Part shown: piece by piece, positions 1 through 5,672 of the stretch
Layout of the letters: every line of letters begins with the position of its first letter
Numbering within the stretch: the stretch's first letter is position 1
Source of the DNA: an uncultured Anaerolineaceae bacterium
GTDB taxonomy: Bacteria > Chloroflexota > Anaerolineae > Anaerolineales > Anaerolineaceae
DNA: 8,109 nucleotides
Reading direction: 5' to 3'
NCBI GenBank assembly: GCA_937920255.1
Contig: CALDSL010000283.1
Location: 1 to 8,109, forward strand
Made by a program: the position numbers and the translations under genes
The notes under the pieces: model-generated
Seen by the model: the letters and a program-made list of their open reading frames with translations, nothing else
What the model was told of the DNA's origin: nothing
Databases searched by the model: none

Positions 1-164
1 GCACCTTCGCGGTGAATCGCCTGTGTTGATTACCTGCAGCGGCGGGCACGATTGTTGCACCATCCTCAGGGCGGAGATTTCCGTAACGGTTTTTGGACTT
101 CTCGTGTATAGTATTATTTGCAGGCGCGGCGGTAAGACCGCCACCATCCAGGCAGGTGACTGAA

Positions 165-1193
165 TTGAACACCCATAATCGCTGGCTCGATCCTCCCCTC
201 TTGATTGCGTTGATTGCGGCCTACGTGGCCGGTCTGGCGACGGCTTTTATCATTACCTATCTGGCATTAAACCCGGGTTGGAACCCGCTGCCATCCCTGC
301 CCGGCTGGCCGCCGTTCCAATTCGCCACAGCCACCCCGGCCGTGCCGACACTGTTGCCATCCTCCACGCTGACGAGCACCGTCACGCCGCTGCCGACTGC
401 CACGGTCACCCGCACGCCCCGGCCCACGCAAACCAATACGCCCACCGCTACGGCGACGCCCACGCTCACCTCCACGCCTACGCCGCTACCGCTCGACGCC
501 GCGCAATGGAAGGAATGGCCCGTTCTTCCGGTCGTTTCCGATGAACTGCGCGAAGTGTACCAGCGCGGGCTGGCGCAGGGCAACAACCCGCGCGCCTTCT
601 CCATACTGGGAGACTGCCAAAGCCAGCCTGCGGTCTTTTTGGGCGTGTATGATGAAAATCCGGACGTGGTCGCGCAGCTTCCTCCAAACCTGCGTGAGAC
701 CGTGGCGCAGTTCGCCGGGTCATTTCTCCGCTACAGCCCGGCGGTAAAGGATGGCACCACCGAAGGCGCGCTACTGTGGTGGATGTGGAACGATAATTAC
801 GCCGGGCAATGCGTCGCGGGCGAAAGCCCGCTGGAATGCGAACTGCGTGTCCATAAGCCCAGCATCGTTTTCATCCACGTTGGCACGCATTTTGGAGAAC
901 GCAACCGCATCTATCTGAACAAAATCATCGACCGCGTTTTAGAGCACGGCGCCGTGCCGGTGCTGGTGACCAAGGCGGATAATCTCGAACAGGATGAGTA
1001 CATCAACCGCAGCTACGCCGAGGTGGCGCAGGAGCGCGGGCTGCCGCTGTGGAACTTCTTTGCGTCGGTGCAGCACCTGCCCAACGCGGGAATGAGAGAC
1101 CCAATGTACCTGTCCGACGAGGCGCTGATCATCCACCGCGAAGGCGCGCTGCAAGCCCTGGATGCCGTCTGGCGGCAGGTGCAAATCGAATAA
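165..1193 (+). CDS. Membrane-anchored SGNH/GDSL-hydrolase-like protein with Thr/Pro-rich linker
   Basis: This is a 342-residue protein if it starts at TTG 165. That start has AGGTGA at 154-159, five bases upstream. The frame is open back to TTG 93, but those codons overlap AT-rich promoter-like sequence and lack a ribosome binding site. Residues 11-35 form one hydrophobic membrane segment after a short N-terminus, so the rest is probably outside the membrane. Residues 54-109 are a low-complexity Thr/Pro/Ser linker, typical of Chloroflexota surface proteins. Residues about 115-342 resemble a divergent SGNH hydrolase. GDCQS at 149-153 sits where block I (GDS) would be, with Cys151 in place of the nucleophilic serine. 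FIHVGTHFG at 236-244 matches the block III area but lacks the usual Asn. D318 and H324 near the C-terminus could be the block V Asp and His, though the spacing is not canonical. Substrate unknown; it may not be an active esterase. The gene stands alone and converges on ahcY. Confidence 0.75.
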   Translation: MNTHNRWLDPPLLIALIAAYVAGLATAFIITYLALNPGWNPLPSLPGWPPFQFATATPAVPTLLPSSTLTSTVTPLPTATVTRTPRPTQTNTPTATATPTLTSTPTPLPLDAAQWKEWPVLPVVSDELREVYQRGLAQGNNPRAFSILGDCQSQPAVFLGVYDENPDVVAQLPPNLRETVAQFAGSFLRYSPAVKDGTTEGALLWWMWNDNYAGQCVAGESPLECELRVHKPSIVFIHVGTHFGERNRIYLNKIIDRVLEHGAVPVLVTKADNLEQDEYINRSYAEVAQERGLPLWNFFASVQHLPNAGMRDPMYLSDEALIIHREGALQALDAVWRQVQIE

Positions 1194-1194
1194 A

Positions 1195-1222
1195 TAGGAG
1201 GGCGGGTAGCCCCGCCCTCCTA
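1195..1222. terminator. Perfect 12-bp hairpin between convergent genes, likely bidirectional terminator
   Basis: A GC-rich perfect stem runs from 1195-1206 to 1211-1222 with the 4-base loop TAGC. It begins two bases after the stop codon of the SGNH-like gene and lies 24 bases beyond the ahcY stop. Read on the minus strand, the stem is followed by TTTATT, a fair U-tract for ending adoK-ahcY transcripts. Read on the plus strand, the tail (ATCAATTT) is weaker. Placement between two convergent genes supports a shared terminator. Confidence 0.75.
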
Positions 1223-1246
1223 ATCAATTTCAAAACCTGCTCCGGT

Positions 1247-2506
1247 TTAGGTGCCTTCTTCCCACGAGTTCAGGTAGTGGATCTGCTCAGGGGTGAGCAC
1301 GTCCAGGGTGACGCCCATGGCTTCCAGCTTCAGGCGGGCGATTTCCTTGTCGATCGGCTCGGGCACGCTGTAGACGCGCTTTTCCAATTCGGCCGCGTTG
1401 CGCAGCATATACTCGGCGCTGAGGGCCTGGTTGGCGAAGGACATATCCATTACGCTGGCGGGATGGCCTTCAGCCGAGGCCAGGTTGATCAGGCGGCCTT
1501 CGCCCAGCAGGTAGATGGTGCGGCCGTCTTTCAGATCGTAGGCTTCCACGAAGGGGCGCACCAGGCGCTTTTCCGCGGCCATCTCTTCCAGCGCCGGGAT
1601 GTTGATCTCGACGTTGAAGTGGCCGGAGTTGGCGACGATGGCGCCGTCTTTCATGTTCTCGAAGTCGTCGCGGTCGAGCACGTTCAGGTCGCCGGTGACG
1701 GTGACGAAGATGTCGCCGATCCTGGCGGCTTCGGGCATGGGCATCACGCGGAAACCGTCCATGACCGCTTCGAGGGCGGGCAGCGGGTCGATCTCGGTCA
1801 CGACCACGTTGGCGCCCATGCCGCGCGCGCGCATGGCCAGGCCGCGGCCGCACCAGCCGTAGCCGGCAACCACGAAGGTGCGTCCGGCGAGCAGGATGTT
1901 GGTGGCGCGGATGATACCGTCGATGGTCGACTGGCCGGTGCCGTAGCGGTTATCGAACAGGTGCTTGGTCATGGCGTCGTTGACGGCGATGACCGGGAAG
2001 TTGAGCGCCTTGTCGGCGGCCATCGCGCGCAGGCGGATGACGCCGGTGGTGGTCTCTTCGGTGCCGCCAATGACGCCCGGCAGCAGATCGCGGCGTTCCT
2101 TGTGCAGCACGCTCACCAGGTCAGCGCCGTCGTCCATGGTCATGTTGGGCTTATGATCCAGGGCCGCGCGCAGGTGCTTGTAGTAAGTCACATTGTCTTC
2201 GCCCTTGACGGCAAAGACCGGGATCTCGTAATGACTGACCAGCGCCGATGCGACATCGTCCTGGGTGGAGAGCGGGTTGGAAGCCGTCAGCACCAGGTCT
2301 GCGCCGCCGGCCACCAGCGTGCGCGCCAGGTTGGCGGTTTCGGTGGTGACGTGCAGGCAGGCCGAAACGCGCACACCCGCCAGGGGGCGTTCTTTCTCAA
2401 ACCGTTCGCGGATCATGCGCAGCACGGGCATTTCCCGCTCGGCCCACTCGATCCGCCGCCGGCCGCCCTCGGCCAGGCTCAAATCCTTAACATGATAATT
2501 CTCCAT
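1247..2506 (-). CDS. ahcY: Adenosylhomocysteinase (S-adenosyl-L-homocysteine hydrolase)
   Basis: The 419-residue cytoplasmic, NAD-dependent enzyme reversibly cleaves S-adenosylhomocysteine to adenosine and homocysteine, relieving product inhibition of methyltransferases. The ATG at 2506 has GGAGG four bases upstream; the frame is open further upstream, but only as a shadow of adoK. Recognisable blocks are CLHVTTETA (50-58, catalytic-region His52), NPLSTQDD (77-84), MDDGADL (124-130), EETTTGV (150-156), NDAMTKHLFDN (176-186, with Lys181 and Asp185 matching the substrate-binding Lys and Asp), the NAD-binding glycine motif GYGWCGRG (215-222), and NSGHFNVEI (293-301). The length and the ending LTPEQIHYLNSW fit the short, archaeal/Thermotoga-like form, which lacks the internal insertion and the Lys/Tyr-containing C-terminal tail of the longer form. 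It follows adoK by 37 bases on the same strand, so the two are very likely cotranscribed. Confidence 0.97.
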   Translation of the reverse strand: MENYHVKDLSLAEGGRRRIEWAEREMPVLRMIRERFEKERPLAGVRVSACLHVTTETANLARTLVAGGADLVLTASNPLSTQDDVASALVSHYEIPVFAVKGEDNVTYYKHLRAALDHKPNMTMDDGADLVSVLHKERRDLLPGVIGGTEETTTGVIRLRAMAADKALNFPVIAVNDAMTKHLFDNRYGTGQSTIDGIIRATNILLAGRTFVVAGYGWCGRGLAMRARGMGANVVVTEIDPLPALEAVMDGFRVMPMPEAARIGDIFVTVTGDLNVLDRDDFENMKDGAIVANSGHFNVEINIPALEEMAAEKRLVRPFVEAYDLKDGRTIYLLGEGRLINLASAEGHPASVMDMSFANQALSAEYMLRNAAELEKRVYSVPEPIDKEIARLKLEAMGVTLDVLTPEQIHYLNSWEEGT

Positions 2507-2543
2507 GTGTCCTCCAGGGAAGATCCCCCAAACAAAAATAAGA

Positions 2544-3500
2544 TTACAGCAAGGCGTCGAGCATGCCTTGATCGTCGAAACAGGTGCGGTAGCGCTCCAC
2601 GAACTGCGCCGGGGTGTAGAAATGGCTCTGCGGCCCGCGCTGCTCCAGGCAGTAGGTGGCGGCCAGCGAGCCCATCTGGCCGCAGGTCTGGTAATCAAAA
2701 CCGAGGCCCAGGCCGCGCAGGAAACCGCCACGGAAAGCGTCGCCCACGCCGGTGGGCTCTTCGATACGCTCGGCGGGAGCGGGCGGGATGGCGTACATCT
2801 CGCCACCGGCATACACATGCGCGCCCTTGGCGCCAAGCGTGACCACCATGATCTTCACGTGGCCCAGCAGCGCTTGCTCGCTTAGGCCGGTGTGTTTGCG
2901 CAGAAGCTCATATTCGTATTCGTTCATAAACAGGCTGTGCGCGCCCACCGCGCCGGTGCGCAGATCGGCCGGGTCGAGGCGCACGACTTGCTGGCTGGGG
3001 TCGTACAGGTACGGGATGCCCATTTCCTGGCACTCAACCGCGTACTTGGTCATGGCGCCCGGATCGTTGGGCGAAATCAGCACCATATCCGGGGCCGGGC
3101 CGGTCAAGTCGCGAATGGAAAGCGTGGCGGCATCGGCCATGGCGCCAGTGTAGAAGCTGGCGATTTGCGAATTGTCGCGGTCGGTGTTGGCAAAGAAGGA
3201 AGCCGTGTACTTGCCGGGGATGACGCGCGCCAGGCTGGTATCGACGCCTTTGCTTTCGAGCCAGGCGCGGTACTCTTCGAAATCTTCCCCCACGGTGGCC
3301 ATCAATTCGGGGCGCTCACCCAGCAGAGCCAGGGTGTAGGCGATGTTTGGAGCAGTTCCCCCGCGCTGGCGGACCATACTGTCCACCAGGAAGGACAGAC
3401 TGATGGTTTCCAGGCGGTCGAGCAGGATGTGCTCGCGAAAATAACCGGGGAACGACATCAGATAATCGTATGCGACAGAGCCGGTGCAGATGATGCGCAT
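2544..3500 (-). CDS. adoK: Adenosine kinase, PfkB/ribokinase family (mycobacterial AdoK type)
   Basis: The 318-residue cytoplasmic kinase transfers phosphate from a nucleoside triphosphate to adenosine, giving AMP. The PfkB fold is evident from CTGSVAYDYL (5-14), RGGTAPNIAY (46-55), DPSQQ (167-171) and the anion-hole/catalytic motif PTGVGDAFRGGF (249-260), where Asp254 is the expected catalytic base. From memory, the segments ISLSFLVD (33-40), SQIASFYTGAM (111-121) and PTGVGDAFR closely follow Mycobacterium tuberculosis AdoK (Rv2202c), so adenosine is a better-supported substrate than a sugar. ATG 3500 is chosen because the conserved N-terminus begins there; its ribosome binding site is weak (GAGTGA). 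The frame is open to ATG 3572, which would add 24 His/Pro-rich residues without a ribosome binding site. As first gene before ahcY, it would remove the adenosine that AhcY makes. Expression probably comes from the promoter at 3618-3646. Confidence 0.9.
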   Translation of the reverse strand: MRIICTGSVAYDYLMSFPGYFREHILLDRLETISLSFLVDSMVRQRGGTAPNIAYTLALLGERPELMATVGEDFEEYRAWLESKGVDTSLARVIPGKYTASFFANTDRDNSQIASFYTGAMADAATLSIRDLTGPAPDMVLISPNDPGAMTKYAVECQEMGIPYLYDPSQQVVRLDPADLRTGAVGAHSLFMNEYEYELLRKHTGLSEQALLGHVKIMVVTLGAKGAHVYAGGEMYAIPPAPAERIEEPTGVGDAFRGGFLRGLGLGFDYQTCGQMGSLAATYCLEQRGPQSHFYTPAQFVERYRTCFDDQGMLDALL

Positions 3501-3611
3501 GATTTCACTCAATTCCTCGCCGCCGGTCGCTCCGCGCGGCGGGTGATGATGGGGCGGATGATCGCGGCACATGAAATGACGCCCGCAAAGGGGGCGTCTG
3601 GGCGCGCGACA
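3501..3611 (-). promoter_or_regulatory. Structured 5' leader of the adoK-ahcY mRNA
   Basis: With the promoter at 3618-3646 the transcript should start near 3611, leaving about 110 untranslated bases before ATG 3500. Two hairpins can be drawn in it. One has a perfect 7-bp stem (3592-3598 with 3578-3584) and the 7-base loop CCTTTGC. The other has a 6-bp GC stem (3537-3542 with 3520-3525) and an 11-base loop, ending about 20 bases before the start codon. A leader of this size before an SAH-recycling operon invites a riboswitch explanation, but I could not match the SAH or SAM riboswitch consensus. I call only a structured leader. Confidence 0.4.
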
Positions 3612-3617
3612 GCGGTA

Positions 3618-3646
3618 AGTCTAACACGGACAGGCCGGTTTGTCAA
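3618..3646 (-). promoter_or_regulatory. Sigma70-type promoter for adoK-ahcY
   Basis: On the minus strand a perfect TTGACA (-35, 3646-3641) is followed by a 17-base spacer and TAGACT (-10, 3623-3618), preceded by TGT, which makes an extended -10. The predicted start is near 3611. It is the best promoter by sequence in the window and points into adoK. Confidence 0.8.
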
Positions 3647-3664
3647 AGACCAACGCAGCGGGCA

Positions 3665-3719
3665 TTCGTTTCCTTCGTTTTCCGGGGAAAGCTAGAGCGG
3701 TATTCGTTTTTTTTCGTTT
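3665..3719. repeat. Four TTCGTTT direct repeats with homopolymer T-runs
   Basis: TTCGTTT occurs at 3665, 3674, 3703 and 3713, that is as two pairs spaced 9 and 10 bases. The second pair is embedded in runs of seven and eight T that continue to about 3727. The stretch lies between the divergent adoK and methyltransferase promoters. Possible roles are an A/T-tract upstream activating element, a protein-binding array or simply low-complexity sequence. No stem precedes the T-runs on the plus strand, so it is not an obvious terminator. Confidence 0.5.
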
Positions 3720-3766
3720 TTTTGTTTCTGGGTGCTCCAGATCCGCCAAACGAGGGTTGAACAGCA

Positions 3767-3795
3767 ATATTGTTTACATAATCTATAAACAATAT
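3767..3795. promoter_or_regulatory. Perfect inverted repeat, putative repressor operator
   Basis: Left arm ATATTGTTTA (3767-3776) and right arm TAAACAATAT (3786-3795) are exact reverse complements around a 9-base spacer, with arm centres 19 bp apart. The palindrome overlaps the last bases of the -35 box through the start of the -10 box of the methyltransferase promoter. This is the placement expected of an operator for a dimeric repressor such as a TetR- or MarR-family protein. No regulator gene is present in the window, so the partner is unknown. Confidence 0.6.
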
Positions 3796-3798
3796 AAT
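3770..3798 (+). promoter_or_regulatory. Promoter for the methyltransferase gene
   Basis: A consensus -10 box TATAAT lies at 3793-3798. A moderate -35 box TTGTTT lies at 3770-3775, with a 17-base spacer. The predicted start near 3805 leaves a leader of about 36 bases before ATG 3841. The promoter is interleaved with the inverted repeat at 3767-3795. Confidence 0.65.
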
Positions 3799-3840
3799 CA
3801 TTTAGTCAAAATGGGAGCAAGTCGAAGGCAGGAGATGGGA

Positions 3841-4596
3841 ATGCCAAACCCTTTCGAAGATCATTTTTCGCAGATCGCGGCAAATTACGCGCAGTACCGC
3901 CCGCAGTATCCCGCTGCCCTGTATGAATATTTAGCCGAGCAGGCCCCGGGCCGCGCGCTGGCGTTGGACTGCGCCACCGGCAGCGGGCAGGCGGCACTCG
4001 GCCTGGTGGAGCATTTTGACCAGGTGGTGGCGACGGATGCCAGCCCAGAGCAGATCGAGAATGCGGTGAGGCATGAACGGATTATCTACCGCGTGGAACC
4101 AGCCGAGGCGAGCAGCCTGGCGGCCGGCAGCGTCGATCTGGTGACGGTGGCGGTGGGGGTGCACTGGTTTGACCACGACCGGTTCTACCAGGAGGTGCGC
4201 CGGGTGCTGAGACCCGGCGGGGTGCTGGCGGTGTGGACCTACCACCGTCCGGTGATTACCCCTGCGCTGGATAGGGTTATTGCCCGGCTGGATGGCCAAA
4301 TACTGGCGGATTACTGGCCCGCGCCGTTACGCTTTTTGCAGGAACATTACCGGACGCTACCCTTCCCATTTGAAGAACTGTCGCCGCCGGAATTTGCCAT
4401 TCAAACCGAGTGGGACCGGGATCAGTTGTTGGGGTTCATCAGCAGTTGGTCGGCGGTGCGGCGCTACGAGAAGGAACAGGGCGATCACCCCTTACGGTTG
4501 GTATGGGATGATTTCCTCTCGGCTTGGGGCGCCGAAGATACGCGCCATGCCATCCATTATCCGCTGTACATGCGTGCCGGACGGGTTAGAGGATAA
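3841..4596 (+). CDS. Class I SAM-dependent methyltransferase
   Basis: A 251-residue cytoplasmic methyltransferase of the Methyltransf_11/25 type. Motif I, LDCATGSGQ (42-50), forms the SAM-binding glycine loop. Asp66 in VVATDAS is the expected acidic residue for the SAM ribose. VDLVTVAVGVHWFD (98-111) and RVLRPGGVLAVW (121-132) are the later core strands. The N-terminal FSQIAANYAQYRPQYP and the C-terminal MRAGRV are typical of a group of small-molecule methyltransferases that includes yeast-type trans-aconitate methyltransferases, but the substrate cannot be read from sequence. Three in-frame ATGs are available (3811, 3835, 3841). ATG 3841 is chosen because AGGAG at 3830-3834 lies six bases upstream. 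The gene diverges from adoK-ahcY, which would process the SAH it produces, and converges on crtB. An inverted repeat over its promoter suggests tight repression. Confidence 0.85.
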   Translation: MPNPFEDHFSQIAANYAQYRPQYPAALYEYLAEQAPGRALALDCATGSGQAALGLVEHFDQVVATDASPEQIENAVRHERIIYRVEPAEASSLAAGSVDLVTVAVGVHWFDHDRFYQEVRRVLRPGGVLAVWTYHRPVITPALDRVIARLDGQILADYWPAPLRFLQEHYRTLPFPFEELSPPEFAIQTEWDRDQLLGFISSWSAVRRYEKEQGDHPLRLVWDDFLSAWGAEDTRHAIHYPLYMRAGRVRG

Positions 4597-4619
4597 GGTG
4601 TCCGTGTTTTATGGACTAC

Positions 4620-4703
4620 AAAAAAGACCGAACCGCGAAGATCGCAAAGAGCGCGAAGGTAGAAATAAATCCTTCGCGCTCTTTGCGATCTTCGCGGTTC
4701 GGT
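4620..4703 (-). terminator. Intrinsic terminator of crtI-crtB formed by the inverted repeat
   Basis: On the minus strand the long GC-rich hairpin begins 15 bases after the crtB stop codon. It is followed directly by C and then six T (4625-4620), the classic hairpin plus U-run layout. On the plus strand the hairpin is followed by AGTAACTGG without a U-run, so termination should favour the crtB direction. The stem is unusually long for a terminator. Confidence 0.65.
4627..4703. repeat. Large perfect inverted repeat (33-bp arms) made of 9-nt units
   Basis: Arms 4627-4659 and 4671-4703 are exact reverse complements around the 11-base AT-rich loop 4660-4670. Inside each arm a unit close to CGCRAAGAN recurs about every nine bases (CGCGAAGAT, CGCAAAGAG, CGCGAAGG). 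The element fills most of the 122-base gap between the convergent methyltransferase and crtB genes. Similar CGCRAAG-type repeats are, from memory, scattered between genes in many bacteria. It could be a dispersed palindromic repeat that was recruited as a terminator. Copy number cannot be judged from one window. Confidence 0.9.
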
Positions 4704-4718
4704 AGTAACTGGCAGCTA

Positions 4719-5672
4719 TCAGCATTCCTCCATGCGCGAGGACGGGCCGCACGGGTTGATCTCCGGCCGCAGGTTGATGACCGAGAACAGGATGCGCGGC
4801 AGCATGGCCAGTTTTTTGCGCTGGCTGGTGTAGGCGCGCATGTGGTGCACCAGGTAGTGAATGGCCTCGATCTCATCCAGAATGGCGCGGTACAGCAGGG
4901 CGGCGGTGCCCACCGCGATCTGTCCGCTGCGGCTGAGCATGGCGATGCCGGGCATGGCCTCCTGGTACAGTTTGCGGGCGCGCTGGATTTCGAATTTCAT
5001 CAAGGCGTCAAACCGCTCGTCCTGCACGCGGGCGAGGATGTCCTCGCGGGTAAGGCCAAACATGGCCAGGTCGCTTTCCGGCAAATAAACCCGCCCATTG
5101 CGGGCGTCGCCGCCCACGTCGCGCAGAATGTTGGTCAATTGGAGCGCGATCCCCAGCTTGATCGCGTACGGGGCGGCGCGTTCAAACGTGGTGCCCTTAC
5201 GCAGACCGACAATCGGCATGGAGAGCAGCCCCACGGTGGACGCCACGTGATAACAGTACTTCTCCAACTCCTCCCAGGTGGCATAGCTGCGAGGGGCCGT
5301 GTCAAACTGAACGCCGGTCACCAGTTCATCTTCATAGCGCGGATCGACGGCATAGTGGCGGCGCACGCCGGCCCAGGCGTACAGCACCGGGTCGGTCTGC
5401 TGCTCCTGCGGGCGGCAGGCGGCCGCGCGCCAGTCTTCAACCTGTTCGGCGCTGGCATGATGAATGTCCACCAGATCGTCCGTGGCACGGCAGAATGCGT
5501 ACAGCGACCGCACAGCGCGCCGTCGCGCGGCGGGCAGCAGGCTGGTGGCGAGGTAAAACGTCTTGGAATTCACGCGGATCGAACGTTCGACAAAGCGAAT
5601 AGCGTCCGCCCGTGAGAATGACCTCGCGCGCAAGTGAAATTTCTGCTGAGCGGCGTTCATAACAGCTCTCAT
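4719..5672 (-). CDS. crtB: Phytoene synthase (squalene/phytoene synthase family)
   Basis: The 317-residue enzyme condenses two geranylgeranyl diphosphates head to head into phytoene, the first committed step of C40 carotenoid synthesis. The first Asp-rich motif is in YAFCRATDDLVD (58-69, Asp65, Asp66 and Asp69). The second is in NILRDVGGDARNGRVYLP (181-198, Asp185 and Asp189), followed by the family's GRVYLP. The position usually held by Glu in DVGED is Gly188, but both Mg-binding aspartates remain. The length is normal for the family. The start ATG overlaps the crtI stop in an ATGA tetranucleotide (5669-5672), with AGGA seven bases upstream, so translation is probably coupled. A second ATG four codons later is less likely. 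Squalene or dehydrosqualene synthase is disfavoured by the tight link to crtI and a cyclase gene. Confidence 0.95.
   Translation of the reverse strand: MRAVMNAAQQKFHLRARSFSRADAIRFVERSIRVNSKTFYLATSLLPAARRRAVRSLYAFCRATDDLVDIHHASAEQVEDWRAAACRPQEQQTDPVLYAWAGVRRHYAVDPRYEDELVTGVQFDTAPRSYATWEELEKYCYHVASTVGLLSMPIVGLRKGTTFERAAPYAIKLGIALQLTNILRDVGGDARNGRVYLPESDLAMFGLTREDILARVQDERFDALMKFEIQRARKLYQEAMPGIAMLSRSGQIAVGTAALLYRAILDEIEAIHYLVHHMRAYTSQRKKLAMLPRILFSVINLRPEINPCGPSSRMEEC

Noticed and set aside
1..164. Possible tail of an upstream gene (frame open from base 2 to 163), a divergent gene on the minus strand (ATG near 69), or a promoter around TATAGT at 107-112
   Set aside because: Neither short frame gives recognisable protein, the minus-strand ATG lacks a properly spaced ribosome binding site, and no acceptable -35 box sits at 16-18 bases from the candidate -10.
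1049..2842. A 597-codon plus-strand reading frame antisense to ahcY and part of adoK
   Set aside because: It lies opposite two well-recognised enzymes in full register with their conserved motifs. Its translation is low-complexity Gly/Ala/His/Val-rich with no recognisable domain. It is a shadow of GC-rich codon use.
3500..3572. N-terminal extension of adoK from ATG 3572 (24 His/Pro-rich residues)
   Set aside because: No ribosome binding site precedes ATG 3572, and the conserved kinase N-terminus begins at ATG 3500.
2892..3695. Plus-strand frame of 267 codons antisense to adoK
   Set aside because: It is a shadow of adoK and crosses the adoK promoter; no ribosome binding site or domain.
4611..5615. 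Plus-strand frame of 334 codons antisense to crtB
   Set aside because: It begins inside the inverted repeat and runs opposite all crtB motifs; it is a shadow frame.
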